Shown: in pieces, positions 8,763-16,854 of the stretch
How positions within the stretch are numbered: position 1 is the first letter of the stretch
How the letters are laid out: each line of letters opens with the position of its first letter
Source of the DNA: Phycisphaerae bacterium
GTDB taxonomy: Bacteria > Planctomycetota > Phycisphaerae > Phycisphaerales > Phycisphaeraceae
Length of the DNA stretch: 64,000 nt
Reading direction: 5' to 3'
Assembly: GCA_030432595.1 (NCBI GenBank)
Contig: JAUIGU010000016.1
Location: forward strand, 22,575 to 86,574
The notes under the pieces: model-generated
What the model was told of the DNA's origin: nothing
The model's input: only the letters and a program-made list of their open reading frames with translations
Databases searched by the model: none
Translations under genes and position numbers: made by a program

Positions 8763-8789
8763 AAAACGCGATGAATCGCGTCGTTTCGT
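8763..8789. repeat. CGCGATGAATCGCG intergenic repeat, copy 3
   Basis: In the rplE-rpsN spacer, upstream of rpsN. AAAACGCGATGAATCGCG followed by TCGTTTCGT, matching copies 1 and 2 across the hairpin and its flank. Confidence 0.75.
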
Positions 8790-8796
8790 GCGCGGC

Positions 8797-9372
8797 TCAG
8801 GCGGCCTGCTTCTTCTCGCGTTTGATGAAGGGGAAGCCCAGTTCGGTCATCGCCTGCTTGGTCAGGTCGTTGGTGGAGTTCTTCCAGACCAGCGTGATGT
8901 GCATGCCGAACGTGTGCTGGGCGTTGGTCATGTCGACCTCGGGGAAGATGCCCTGCTCGGTCACGCCGAACGAGAAGTTGCCGCGGCCGTCGAAGCTGGT
9001 GTCCTTGATGCCGCGGAAGTCCTTGATGCGGGGGATGGCCAGGGAGATCAGGCGGTCGAGGAACTCCCACATGCGGTCGCCGCGGAGGGTGACGCGGGCC
9101 GAGGTCTCGTAGCCCTCGCGGACCTTGAAGTTCGCGACGGACTTGCGGGCCTTGACGGCGACGGCCTTCTGACCGGCGATGAGCGCGAGGTCCTGCAGAA
9201 CCTGCTCCTTGACCGCGGGGCGGACCTTCGTGCCGTCCAGGTACTTGCCCATGCCCGAGGAGATGACGATCTTCTCGAGGCGCGGCAGCGCGAGGCGGTT
9301 CTTCGTGCCGGCCGCCTCGCCCAGCTTGGGCAGGACGTCGTCGGCGAACTGTTGTTTGAGGCGGGGAGTCAT
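8797..9372 (-). CDS. rplE: 50S ribosomal protein L5
   Basis: 191 residues; contacts 5S rRNA and the P-site tRNA. Conserved [59 protein letters not shown] and [16 protein letters not shown]. It follows rplX. Confidence 0.97.
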   Translation of the reverse strand: MTPRLKQQFADDVLPKLGEAAGTKNRLALPRLEKIVISSGMGKYLDGTKVRPAVKEQVLQDLALIAGQKAVAVKARKSVANFKVREGYETSARVTLRGDRMWEFLDRLISLAIPRIKDFRGIKDTSFDGRGNFSFGVTEQGIFPEVDMTNAQHTFGMHITLVWKNSTNDLTKQAMTELGFPFIKREKKQAA

Positions 9373-9387
9373 GGTTCGTGTCTCACG

Positions 9388-9419
9388 GAACCGCCGATGC
9401 CATCGGCGGCTTTGTATTG
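9388..9419. repeat. Palindrome, AAAGCCGCCGATG type
   Basis: CCGCCGATG/CATCGGCGG, a near-perfect 9-bp stem in the rplX-rplE spacer. On the minus strand it starts ATACAAAGCCGCC, related in its AAAGC head to the AATAAAGC family. Confidence 0.65.
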
Positions 9420-9423
9420 ATGG

Positions 9424-9780
9424 TTACTTCGCGGCCTTTCGCAGGGTGTCGCCGAGCTGCTCGCCGGTGGTGGCGGCGACGCGGACCTTGTTGCCCTTCT
9501 TGTCGGTGGTGAAGCGCACGCGGGTGGCTTTGCCGTGGCCGTCGACGGGGCTGACGTTGGAGATGTGGATGGGCATCTCCACGCTGGTCATGCCGCCCTG
9601 GGGGTTGGCCTCGCTGCGGCGGACGTGCTTGGCCTGGATGTTCACGCCCTCGACGACGACGCGCTCGGCGGCGGGGTTGTCGCGGTCGGTGACCACGCGC
9701 AGCACCTTGCCGGTCCGGCCCTTGTCGCGGCCGGCGGTGACTTTCACGGTGTCGCCTTTGCGGATGTGTCGGGCTGCCAT
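9424..9780 (-). CDS. rplX: 50S ribosomal protein L24
   Basis: 118 residues. The KOW motif is HIRKGDTVKVTAGRDKGRTG near the N-terminus, followed by the ERVVVEGVNIQAKHVRRSEA loop. An assembly-initiator protein of the large subunit. Only one base separates its start from the rplN stop, so the two are probably translationally coupled. Confidence 0.97.
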   Translation of the reverse strand: MAARHIRKGDTVKVTAGRDKGRTGKVLRVVTDRDNPAAERVVVEGVNIQAKHVRRSEANPQGGMTSVEMPIHISNVSPVDGHGKATRVRFTTDKKGNKVRVAATTGEQLGDTLRKAAK

Positions 9781-9781
9781 A

Positions 9782-10168
9782 TCAAACCACCTCCGAAGCG
9801 AGGGACACGATCTTCATGTAGTTGTTCTCGCGCAGCTCGCGGGCGACGGCGCCGAAGATGCGCGTGCCCCGCGGGTTGCCGTCGTCGTTGATCAGGACGA
9901 TGGCGTTGCGGTCGAACTTCACGAGGCTGCCGTCCTTGCGGCGGACGGGGTAGTTGGTGCGGACGACGACGCCCTTGACGATCATGCCCGTCTTCATGTC
10001 GCTGCCGGGCAGCGACTTCTTGACCGAGCAGACGACCTTGTCGCCGATCGTCGCGGTGGGCCGGCTGGACTTGCGGGCGGCGGTCTTCTTGCCCAGCACG
10101 CGGATCACGTACGCCACCTTGGCGCCGCTGTTGTCCGCGACATCGACTCGGGATTCTTGCTGGATCAT
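9782..10168 (-). CDS. rplN: 50S ribosomal protein L14
   Basis: 128 residues, slightly longer than the usual 122 because of a short insert after [25 protein letters not shown] and [20 protein letters not shown] followed by [18 protein letters not shown] are diagnostic. Forms part of the subunit interface. Confidence 0.97.
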   Translation of the reverse strand: MIQQESRVDVADNSGAKVAYVIRVLGKKTAARKSSRPTATIGDKVVCSVKKSLPGSDMKTGMIVKGVVVRTNYPVRRKDGSLVKFDRNAIVLINDDGNPRGTRIFGAVARELRENNYMKIVSLASEVV

Positions 10169-10180
10169 GGTGGGTCTCTT

Positions 10181-10215
10181 TGACCCGGACCTTCGCGTCG
10201 CTCGGGTCCGGCTAG
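10181..10215. repeat. Palindrome TTAAGCCGGACCCG family, copy 2
   Basis: Same stem (CCGGACC/GGTCCGG) and similar GCGTCGCTCG loop as the copy at 2,729-2,765. On the minus strand it begins CTAGCCGGACCCGAGCGA. In the rpsQ-rplN spacer. Confidence 0.7.
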
Positions 10216-10235
10216 CGGAAAAACGTTCCGGGGGG

Positions 10236-10535
10236 TTAGTCGGCGATCTGGTCGGCCGGGGCGGGGGCGGATTCGACGACGCGGACGAGTCGCCAGCTCT
10301 TGGTCTTGCTGAGCTTGCGGCACGAGCCGATCTGCACGCGGTCGCCCAGCTTGGAGGCGTTCTGGTCGTCGTGTACCTGGAACTTCTGGCTGCGGCGGAG
10401 GTACTTGCCGTACTTGGGGTGCTTGGCCTGGTAGGCGACCTCGACGGTGCGCGTCTTGTCGCGCTTGTCGGAGGTGACGACGCCGACCTTGGTGCCCAGC
10501 AGCGGGCGGGACGATTTGGAGTTGCTGTCGCTCAT
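10236..10535 (-). CDS. rpsQ: 30S ribosomal protein S17
   Basis: 99 residues with the OB-fold signature [20 protein letters not shown], then [19 protein letters not shown] and [20 protein letters not shown]. Primary 16S rRNA binder. The rpmC stop lies only about 10 bases upstream of its start, consistent with coupling. Confidence 0.96.
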   Translation of the reverse strand: MSDSNSKSSRPLLGTKVGVVTSDKRDKTRTVEVAYQAKHPKYGKYLRRSQKFQVHDDQNASKLGDRVQIGSCRKLSKTKSWRLVRVVESAPAPADQIAD

Positions 10536-10545
10536 GGTTCTTGCC

Positions 10546-10755
10546 TTAGTCAGCGGCCTGGGCGCGGCGGCGCTGTTCGGTGAGGGTGCGGGCGATGTCG
10601 CGCTTGAGCGCCTTGAACTGGCTGGGCTTTTCGATCTTCTCGGTGACCGCGGCGGAACGCAGGTCGAACAACTCCTTGCGGAGCTGCTTGCTCGTCTCGG
10701 CCAGGTCTTCGTCGCTCTTTTTGAGCAGGTCTTGCTGGAAGTTGCGGGACTTCAT
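10546..10755 (-). CDS. rpmC: 50S ribosomal protein L29
   Basis: 69 residues, two helices, with the conserved LRKELFDLRSAAVTEKIEKP and RDIARTLTEQRRR. L29 lines the peptide exit tunnel and helps dock trigger factor and SRP. Short spacers on both sides. Confidence 0.95.
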   Translation of the reverse strand: MKSRNFQQDLLKKSDEDLAETSKQLRKELFDLRSAAVTEKIEKPSQFKALKRDIARTLTEQRRRAQAAD

Positions 10756-10774
10756 GGTGGGGTCTCTGAAATAA

Positions 10775-11182
10775 TCAGGCGTGGCGGCGGGTGACGAAGC
10801 GGCACTTGAACGGCATCTTGTGCGCGACGCGGGCGAAGGCCGCCTTGGCCATCGACTCCGGCACGCCGGCGATCTCGTACACGATCGTGCCGGGCTTCAC
10901 GACGGCGCACCAGTACTCGGGCTCGGCCTTGCCCTTGCCCATACGCGTCTCGAGCGGCTTCTTGCTGATCGGCTTGTCCGGGAAGACGCGGACGAACAGC
11001 TTGCCTTCGCGTGAGGCGTACTGGCGGGCGGCGATGCGGCCGGCCTCGATCTGGCGGGCGGTGAGCCAGCCGCCTTCGAGGAGCTGCAGGCCGTACTCGC
11101 CGAACGACACCTTGTTGCCGCGCGTGGCGTTGCCTTTGTTGGTCCCGCGCTGCTGCTTGCGGAACTTGACTCGTTTGGGCAT
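10775..11182 (-). CDS. rplP: 50S ribosomal protein L16
   Basis: 135 residues starting MPKRVKFRKQQRGTNKGNAT. Conserved GRIAARQYASREGKLFVRVF-like segment, PDKPISKKPLETRMGKGKAE and PGTIVYEIAGVPE. An alternative ATG three codons upstream exists; the shorter form matches the family. Organises the A-site tRNA region. Confidence 0.96.
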   Translation of the reverse strand: MPKRVKFRKQQRGTNKGNATRGNKVSFGEYGLQLLEGGWLTARQIEAGRIAARQYASREGKLFVRVFPDKPISKKPLETRMGKGKAEPEYWCAVVKPGTIVYEIAGVPESMAKAAFARVAHKMPFKCRFVTRRHA

Positions 11183-11203
11183 CAGGGGCATCAGTCAACC
11201 TCG

Positions 11204-11299
11204 ATCAAAAGTCGAAAGTAAAAAGTCAAAAGTCGAAAGTGGCGAGCATCCGGATGCCGAGGGCGAAGGACTTTCGACCTTCGACTTTCGGCTTTCGCC
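11204..11299. repeat. Inverted word array (rpsC 3' side)
   Basis: Left arm made of AAAAGTCGAAAGT words, right arm of GACTTTCGACCTTCG words, around a core with GCATCCGGATGC. It starts about 11 bases after the rpsC TAA stop. Its words share nothing with the GATT-type arrays, but the architecture is the same. Confidence 0.75.
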
Positions 11300-11307
11300 T
11301 CCCCGGC

Positions 11308-12012
11308 TTAGCGCCGGCCGCGGCTGCGGGGGCGGGCGCCGGCGGCGCGGGACTCGATTTCGCCTTCCTTCAGTTCTTCGTGCAGGCCGTTGTAGATCCA
11401 CACCTTCACGCCGATCGTGCCGTAGGTCGTGCGGGAGATCGCGAAGCCGTAGTCCACGTTCGCCTGCAGGGTCTGCAGCGGGATGGCGCCCAGCCGAACC
11501 TCTTCCGAGCGGGACATCTCGTGGCCACCCAGACGACCCGAGAGCATGACCTTCACGCCCTTGGCGCCGGCGGTCATCGCGGCCTCGGCCTTCATCTTCA
11601 TGACTCGGCGGAAGCTGGCCCGCTTGGCGAGCTGCTCGGCGATCGACTCGCAGACGAGCTGCGCATCCGCGTCGGGATTCGGAACCTCGACGCAGGTGAT
11701 CGACACGTTGCGGCCGGTCAGGTGCTGCAGCTCCGCGGTCAGGCGGTCGACCTCGGCGCCCTTGGGCCCGATGACCAGGCCCGGGCGGGCGGTCTTGACG
11801 ATGATCTTCAGCTCTTCACGCGTGCGCTCGATGTGGATGTCGGAGACGGCCGCAAACGGGGGCTTGCGGTTGAGCTCCTTGTCCAGGAAACGGCGGATCT
11901 TGAAGTCTTCCACCAGCAGCTCGCCGTACAGCGCTTTGGGCGCGTACCAGCGGCTCTTGTGGGCCTCGGTGATGCCGACGCGGAAGCCGAAGGGGTGAAC
12001 TTTTTGTCCCAT
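11308..12012 (-). CDS. rpsC: 30S ribosomal protein S3
   Basis: 234 residues; MGQKVHPFGFRVGITEAHKS start, KH domain around IVKTARPGLVIGPKGAEVDR, and the C-terminal domain with MKMKAEAAMTAGAKGVKVML, GRLGGHEMSRSE and YGTIGVKVWIYNG. Part of the mRNA entry channel helicase. Confidence 0.97.
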   Translation of the reverse strand: MGQKVHPFGFRVGITEAHKSRWYAPKALYGELLVEDFKIRRFLDKELNRKPPFAAVSDIHIERTREELKIIVKTARPGLVIGPKGAEVDRLTAELQHLTGRNVSITCVEVPNPDADAQLVCESIAEQLAKRASFRRVMKMKAEAAMTAGAKGVKVMLSGRLGGHEMSRSEEVRLGAIPLQTLQANVDYGFAISRTTYGTIGVKVWIYNGLHEELKEGEIESRAAGARPRSRGRR

Positions 12013-12069
12013 GGTGTGGGTCTCGCTTCGGGGGGCCGCCGAAGAATCGACGGCGTGTTCAAAATCAGA

Positions 12070-12399
12070 TCAGGCCACGTCTACGCTGACGGTAATGTGG
12101 CTCGTGCGCTTGAGGATCGGGTGGGCGCGGCCGCGGTCCTTGGGCTGGAACCGCTTGATGGTCGGGCCGGAGTCGACGCGGGCATCGGTGACGATCAGCC
12201 GGCGGGTGTCGGCTTCGCGCTGGTCCGCGTTGGCGTAGGCGGCGTGCAGCGCGTTCTTGACGAACACGGCCGCGCGCTTCTTGCTCAGCTCCAGGATCGT
12301 GACCGCCTCGCCGTAGGGCTTGTTGCGGATCAGGTTGATCACCGGGCGCACCTTCAGCGGGCTGATGCGGGCCATGCGGTGGGTGTTGGTGTAGGGCAT
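12070..12399 (-). CDS. rplV: 50S ribosomal protein L22
   Basis: 109 residues; RMARISPLKVRPVINLIRNK, KRAAVFVKNALHAAYANADQ and the C-terminal RGRAHPILKRTSHITVSV. Its beta-hairpin forms part of the exit-tunnel constriction. Spacers on both sides (about 57 and 104 bases) are long for this operon. Confidence 0.96.
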   Translation of the reverse strand: MPYTNTHRMARISPLKVRPVINLIRNKPYGEAVTILELSKKRAAVFVKNALHAAYANADQREADTRRLIVTDARVDSGPTIKRFQPKDRGRAHPILKRTSHITVSVDVA

Positions 12400-12503
12400 G
12401 ATCGGGCTCGTGGCTGGCTATTCCGAGGCTTGGTCCGGGGCGTGATCCGACGCTTCGTCGCGCTGCTCCTCAGCATTCGGCTAAAACAGTTGCGACCGAA
12501 TCA

Positions 12504-12794
12504 TCAGGTGCGGCCGGCGGCGCGTTGGGCCTTGGTGCCGGTGGTGTGGCTGCGGAACGAACGGGTCGGGGAGAACTCGCCGAGCTTGTGCCCGACCATG
12601 TCCTCGGTGACGAAGACGTTGTTGAACACCTTGCCGTTGTGGACCAGGAAGGTGTGGCCGACGAACTCGGGCACGATGGTGCAGGCGCGGGCCCAGGTCT
12701 TGATGGGCGAGCGCTTGTCCATCTGCGTCAACTGCTCGACCTTGCGGTAGAGCTTGAGATCGACGAAGGGGCCTTTTTTCAAGCTGCGTGACAT
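12504..12794 (-). CDS. rpsS: 30S ribosomal protein S19
   Basis: 96 residues; [20 protein letters not shown] start and the [18 protein letters not shown]-terminal signature. Binds 16S rRNA in the head together with S13. Confidence 0.97.
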   Translation of the reverse strand: MSRSLKKGPFVDLKLYRKVEQLTQMDKRSPIKTWARACTIVPEFVGHTFLVHNGKVFNNVFVTEDMVGHKLGEFSPTRSFRSHTTGTKAQRAAGRT

Positions 12795-12812
12795 ATCAAA
12801 GTCTCCCGAAGT

Positions 12813-12831
12813 CCACGTTCACTGAACGTGG
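12813..12831. repeat. Palindrome in rplB-rpsS spacer
   Basis: CCACGTTCA-C-TGAACGTGG, a perfect 9-bp stem. On the minus strand it is preceded by GAAGC. It lies in the 53-base spacer just upstream of the rpsS ribosome-binding region. Confidence 0.65.
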
Positions 12832-12847
12832 GCTTCCGTTCATTCAA

Positions 12848-13705
12848 TTACTTCAGTTTCAACTGCCCGTAGCGCTTGCTGACGCGGCGGCGGATGATGC
12901 GTTTGTTCGAGGCCTTGCCGGGCTGGCGGGTACGGCCGCCCTTGGCGAGGGTGCCCGAGCGCTGGGCCGGCGGGCGGTTGCCGGAGCTCTTGTTGTCGCC
13001 GCCGCCCATCGGGTGCTCGTGGTGGTTCTTGGCCATGCCGCGGGTGTGCGGACGCTTGCCGAGGTGGCGGGACTTGCCGGCCTTGCCGAGCGTGACCTTG
13101 TTGTGGTCGGTGTTGCCGACCTGCCCGATGGTCGCGCGGCACTCGATGCTGACCTGGCGCACTTCGCCGGAGGGGAAAGTCAGCGTGGCCCACTTGCCCT
13201 CGCGGTTGGTCAGGCGGGCGTAGGTCCCGGCCGACCGGCACATCTGGCCGCCGCGACCCGGCTGCAGCTCCACGCAGTGCACGTTCAGGCCCGTGGGGAT
13301 GAACTTGAGCAGCATCGCGTTGCCGGGCTTGGGCTCGGCGCGGTCGGAGGCGGAGACGACGGTGTCGCCGTCGGTCAGCCCGACCGGGGCGAGGATGTAT
13401 CGCAGCTCGCCGTCGTCGTGCTTGATCAGGGCGATGTTGGCCGAGCGGTTGGGGTCGTACTCAATGCCGACGACGGTGGCGACCGAGTCGAACTTCTTGC
13501 GCGACCAGTCGATGCGGCGGTAGCGCTTCTTGTTGCCGCCGCCGCGCCCGAGCACGGTGAGCTTGCCCTGGTTGTTGCGGCCGGACTTCTTGTTGTTCTT
13601 GAGCAACAAGGTCTTCTCGGGGCGCGTCTTGGTGACCTCGGAGTAGAGGTTCACCGAGGCGTTGCGCCGGCCGGGCGAGGTTCGCTTGTAGGTGCGGGTG
13701 GCCAT
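12848..13705 (-). CDS. rplB: 50S ribosomal protein L2
   Basis: 285 residues. MATRTYKRTSPGRRNASVNL start, the RNA-binding fold with KRYRRIDWSRKKFDSVATVV, and C-terminal GKRPHTRGMAKN. L2 stabilises the peptidyl-transferase centre. Oddity: the segment that is DHPHGGGEG in E. coli reads EHPMGGGDN here, so the first histidine (the functionally studied one) is kept and the second is methionine; the next 25 residues also differ from common L2 sequences. Confidence 0.96.
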   Translation of the reverse strand: MATRTYKRTSPGRRNASVNLYSEVTKTRPEKTLLLKNNKKSGRNNQGKLTVLGRGGGNKKRYRRIDWSRKKFDSVATVVGIEYDPNRSANIALIKHDDGELRYILAPVGLTDGDTVVSASDRAEPKPGNAMLLKFIPTGLNVHCVELQPGRGGQMCRSAGTYARLTNREGKWATLTFPSGEVRQVSIECRATIGQVGNTDHNKVTLGKAGKSRHLGKRPHTRGMAKNHHEHPMGGGDNKSSGNRPPAQRSGTLAKGGRTRQPGKASNKRIIRRRVSKRYGQLKLK

Positions 13706-13718
13706 GGTGCGTCTTCCA

Positions 13719-13773
13719 TTTAGCCCCCGGCGAGTCGCCGGGGGCACCCCCGGGTCATTGACCCGGGGCTAAA
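13719..13773. repeat. REPIN-like palindrome doublet (TTTAGCCCC type)
   Basis: Two hairpins, CCCCCGGCGA/TCGCCGGGGG and CCCCGGGTCA/TGACCCGGGG, bounded by TTTAGC on the left and GCTAAA on the right. The two halves are inverted copies of one pattern, so the entire 55 bp can fold on itself. It fills the rplB-rplW spacer. Confidence 0.8.
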
Positions 13774-13779
13774 TAAAAA

Positions 13780-14061
13780 TCAGAACAAATCGATCCGGTC
13801 GTCGCCGTGCAGCTGCACGGTCGCCTTCTTCCAGTCGGGCGTGCGGGCCTGGCCCCAGCGGGTGCGGCGGTACTTGCCCTTGCGGATGTTCGTCGCGACC
13901 GACGCGACGCGCACGTTGTACAGCTGCTCAATGGCGGCCTTGATCTGCTTCTTGTCGGCCCGCTTGTCGACCTCGAAGGACACGCGGTTGCGGTCGCTGG
14001 ACTCCCACGCGGCCTTCTCAGTGATCAGCGGGCGCTTGATGATGTAGGTGGCGTCGAGCAT
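13780..14061 (-). CDS. rplW: 50S ribosomal protein L23
   Basis: 93 residues; LDATYIIKRPLITEKAAWES and NVRVASVATNIRKGKYRRTR. Docks trigger factor and SRP at the tunnel exit. The ATG overlaps the rplD stop as TGATG; a GTG one codon earlier is the alternative start. Translational coupling to rplD is likely. Confidence 0.95.
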   Translation of the reverse strand: MLDATYIIKRPLITEKAAWESSDRNRVSFEVDKRADKKQIKAAIEQLYNVRVASVATNIRKGKYRRTRWGQARTPDWKKATVQLHGDDRIDLF

Positions 14062-14741
14062 CACGCGGCCTCCTTCTTAGCCTTCGTGTCGGCCTTGGGT
14101 TTCGAGGCCGGGGCGTTGTTCACGAACTTCTCGAGGTACGCCTCGAACGCGTCCTTGTGGGCCACGACGTAGCGATGGTTGAGCAGGTCGAAGGCGTGCA
14201 GCCGGTCGATCTGCGTCACCGACACCGAGTCGAGGTTGCGGGCCGACTTGGCCTCGGCCGAGCGGACGTCGGCCAGCGCGACCAGCGCGGTGCGGTCCAC
14301 GCCCAGGGCGCTCAGCAGGGCCGCGAAGGCCTTGGTCGAGGGCGAATCGTTGGCCGGGGCATCGACGAGCTTGATCTCGCCGTCCACCGCCTTGGCCAGC
14401 AGCGCGTTGCGGTTGGCGAGCTGCCGCATCTTGCGGGGCATGTCCTGGTTCCAGGAGTGCCGGCGCTTGGGGATGCCGTGGCCGCCGCCGCGGAGGATGT
14501 TGGCCTTCTTGTCGCCGCGGCGGGCGTTGCCGGTGCCCTTCTGCTTGTAGAGCTTGCGGGTCGAGCCACGGACGTCGCTGCGCGACTTGGTGACCTGGTT
14601 GACCGGGCGCTTGTTTGCGTGGGTGCGGACGAACGCCTGCTTGAGCAGCGCGTGACGCACCTCGCCGCCGAGCTTCGCCTCGTCGATGGAGACGCTGCCG
14701 GTCTGCTTGCCGTCGGTGCTGTAAACGGGGATCTCAATCAT
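14061..14741 (-). CDS. rplD: 50S ribosomal protein L4
   Basis: 226 residues. The tunnel loop contains KQKGTGNARRGDKKANILRG and GHGIPKRRHSWNQDMPRKMR. In E. coli L4 represses its own S10 operon by leader binding; whether it acts on the rpsJ leader here is unknown. It follows rplC after a 38-base spacer. Confidence 0.96.
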   Translation of the reverse strand: MIEIPVYSTDGKQTGSVSIDEAKLGGEVRHALLKQAFVRTHANKRPVNQVTKSRSDVRGSTRKLYKQKGTGNARRGDKKANILRGGGHGIPKRRHSWNQDMPRKMRQLANRNALLAKAVDGEIKLVDAPANDSPSTKAFAALLSALGVDRTALVALADVRSAEAKSARNLDSVSVTQIDRLHAFDLLNHRYVVAHKDAFEAYLEKFVNNAPASKPKADTKAKKEAA

Positions 14742-14779
14742 CGTGAAGTCTCACGGTTTTCGTGCGAATCGGAAGCCCC

Positions 14780-15478
14780 TCAGGACGCGTTGACGATGGC
14801 CACCTTGCGTTTCCACAGCCGGCGGGCGGTGCGGAGGAACAGCAGCGAACCGTTGGCGCCGGGGACGGGGCCCTTGACCATGATCAGGTTGCGCTCTTCG
14901 TCGATCTTGACCACGGGCAGGTTGCGGAGGGTGACGCGTTCGTCGCCCATGTGCCCAGACATACGGATGCCCTTCTTGGGCTTGCCGGTGCCGAGGTTCG
15001 ACGACCGACCGCCGACCGAGCCGGGCGAGCGGTGCTTGCGCTCCACGCCGTGCGACGCCTCTTGGCCTTTGAAGTTGTGACGCTTCATCGAACCCTGGAA
15101 GCCTTTGCCCTTGCTGGTGCCGACCACGTCTACATAAGGCACATCTTTGAGGTCGGCGACGGTGACCGTTCCGCCGAGCTCGTGCTCGCCGGCGGCGTCA
15201 AGCCGGACCTCGCGGTGGAACCGCTTGGGCGTCGTGCCGGCCTTGGCGTCGTGGCCGATCACCGGGAACGTCGAGTTGCGGCCCTTGACGTCTTCGAAGC
15301 CGAGCTGGATCGCGTCGTAGCCGTCCGTCTCTTCGTTCTTGACCTGGGTGATGACGCAGGGCCCGGCCTGGATGACGGTGACGGGCTGGTCCGTGCCGTC
15401 TTCGTTGAACAGGCGGGTCATGCCGACCTTGCGGCCGAGGATGCCGGTCTGCGGGATGTCGTCGACTTTGCTGGCCAT
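14780..15478 (-). CDS. rplC: 50S ribosomal protein L3
   Basis: 232 residues; GILGRKVGMTRLFNEDG start motif, the central loop VVGTSKGKGFQGSMKRHNFK, and GSVGGRSSNLGTGKPKKGIR, GHMGDERVTLRNLPVV. Large-subunit assembly initiator close to the peptidyl-transferase centre. Confidence 0.96.
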   Translation of the reverse strand: MASKVDDIPQTGILGRKVGMTRLFNEDGTDQPVTVIQAGPCVITQVKNEETDGYDAIQLGFEDVKGRNSTFPVIGHDAKAGTTPKRFHREVRLDAAGEHELGGTVTVADLKDVPYVDVVGTSKGKGFQGSMKRHNFKGQEASHGVERKHRSPGSVGGRSSNLGTGKPKKGIRMSGHMGDERVTLRNLPVVKIDEERNLIMVKGPVPGANGSLLFLRTARRLWKRKVAIVNAS

Positions 15479-15803
15479 GCTGGCTTGACTCCGGTGGTTT
15501 CGCCGGGGGTGGCGGGGTCGTGTGCCTGAGGGTTGCCCAACCCAACGGGTCGGACGGTGTTGGCACAGGTACCCTGCCGGGTCGTGCGCTGACTTGCCTT
15601 GGGCTTGGAACCTTCCGCGTGGCTCTTAGATGAGCCGGGAAGGCAGCCGGGCAGTCTCAGGCAGAGGACCGGGCCCCTGTTTGATTCCGGTTGGACCGAC
15701 GGGGAACCGTTCCCCTGACTCGGGTCCCCGGAGTTTGTGGCTCCGGGAAAACGCGATGAATCGCGTCGTTGCGTTGCCGCGTACGCGGCGAGGCGTGACT
15801 TGG
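15479..15803. other. Long rplC-rpsJ spacer with several hairpins
   Basis: 325 bases with no gene I can support, unusual inside a ribosomal operon. It holds a fourth CGCGATGAATCGCG copy at 15,748-15,771, an adjoining CCCGGAG/CTCCGGG hairpin at about 15,728-15,747, and other inverted pieces near 15,600-15,660 (CTTCCCGGCTCATC-like on the minus strand). It looks like a site of repeated palindrome insertion or decay. Confidence 0.55.
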
Positions 15804-16112
<309 letters not shown>

Positions 16113-16169
16113 GCGTCTTGCCGCCCTGCTCTTGCCCCGCGTAAACCACGCGGAACAAAGTACTTTCGT

Positions 16170-16195
16170 AAAAACTCCCCGAACGGCTCGGAGAG
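16170..16195 (-). promoter_or_regulatory. 5'-proximal hairpin with U-tract in the rpsJ leader
   Basis: In the transcript sense: CTCTCCGA, loop GCCGT, TCGGGGAG (8 pairs, one G-U), then TTTTT. It would begin a few bases after the predicted start of the mRNA. It resembles an intrinsic terminator but is so near the 5' end that a role in mRNA stability or protein binding is as likely as attenuation. Confidence 0.5.
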
Positions 16196-16206
16196 GCGAG
16201 TCGCGT

Positions 16207-16234
16207 AGTGTACAAAGCCTCCAAAGGCTGTCAA
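16207..16234 (-). promoter_or_regulatory. Sigma-70-type promoter of the S10 supercluster
   Basis: On the minus strand TTGACA, 16-base spacer, TACACT. A perfect -35 box, and it is correctly placed for the whole ribosomal cluster, leaving a leader of about 88 bases before rpsJ. Confidence 0.75.
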
Positions 16235-16238
16235 ATGG

Positions 16239-16346
16239 GGAAGTAGTCAGGAGTCAGGAGCAAGTAGACAGGAGAAAAACGAGGTCACGGCAAGCGTCAG
16301 CCGAGCCCGCATTTCCGACTACTGACTACTGACCTACTGGCTACTT
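16239..16346. repeat. Stop-anchored inverted word array (AGTAGTCAG type)
   Basis: Left arm GAAGTAGTCAGGAGTCAGGA continues with related words; the right arm has CTACTGACTACTGACCTACT. In the sense of the upstream gene the array begins at its stop codon (TGA then AGTAGCCAGTAGG). Central 40 bases are unrelated. It lies just upstream of the rpsJ promoter. Confidence 0.75.
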
Positions 16347-16774
16347 CATCCAACTTGCCCCGCCTCCGCCAGCACGGACTCGGCCACATAGATCGGCACG
16401 TCGTGGTCCGCCCCCAGGGCCAGCGCGTCGGACGGCCGGGAATCGACCTCCACGGCGTCGCCGGTCTGCCGGCTCCGCAGCACCAGCCGGGCGAAAAACG
16501 TGTGGTCGCGCAGCTCGTGAATGACCACCGCGTCGAGTTCGTACCCGAGCGAATCGATCACATCCGACAAAAGCTCGTGCGTCTGCGGGCGGATCGGCAC
16601 CTGGCCCATCAGCCGACGTTCGATCGCCGCCGCCTCGGTGAGCCCGATGACGATCGGAAACGTGCGAGGCTGCCCGTCCACGGGTTCGACCTCACGCAGC
16701 TCGACGTGGTGCGCGTCCTCAGTCTCGCGGATCACCACCCGCGACAGCTCCATCTGCACCGTGCCGCCATCCAT
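16346..16774 (-). CDS. Bifunctional nuclease domain protein (DUF151/BFN)
   Basis: 142 residues, essentially one BFN domain: LREVEPVDGQPRTFPIVIGL, EAAAIERRL, and the signature VEVDSRPSDALALGADHDVP. The family was named from a plant nuclease; its role in bacteria is not settled. It is transcribed toward rpsJ, from which it is separated by the word array and the S10 promoter, and follows rsmB. Confidence 0.88.
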   Translation of the reverse strand: MDGGTVQMELSRVVIRETEDAHHVELREVEPVDGQPRTFPIVIGLTEAAAIERRLMGQVPIRPQTHELLSDVIDSLGYELDAVVIHELRDHTFFARLVLRSRQTGDAVEVDSRPSDALALGADHDVPIYVAESVLAEAGQVG

Positions 16775-16854
16775 ACGACCGTCTCCCGGGGAACATCAAA
16801 CGCTCGGGACTCAGACGTTCCCGCGCGTCGGTGGGTTCGGCCCGGCCGGCTCCC

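Noticed and set aside
16170..16195. A true intrinsic terminator acting on the S10 operon
   Set aside because: It begins only a few bases after the predicted transcript start, too early for standard attenuation; kept only as a leader hairpin.
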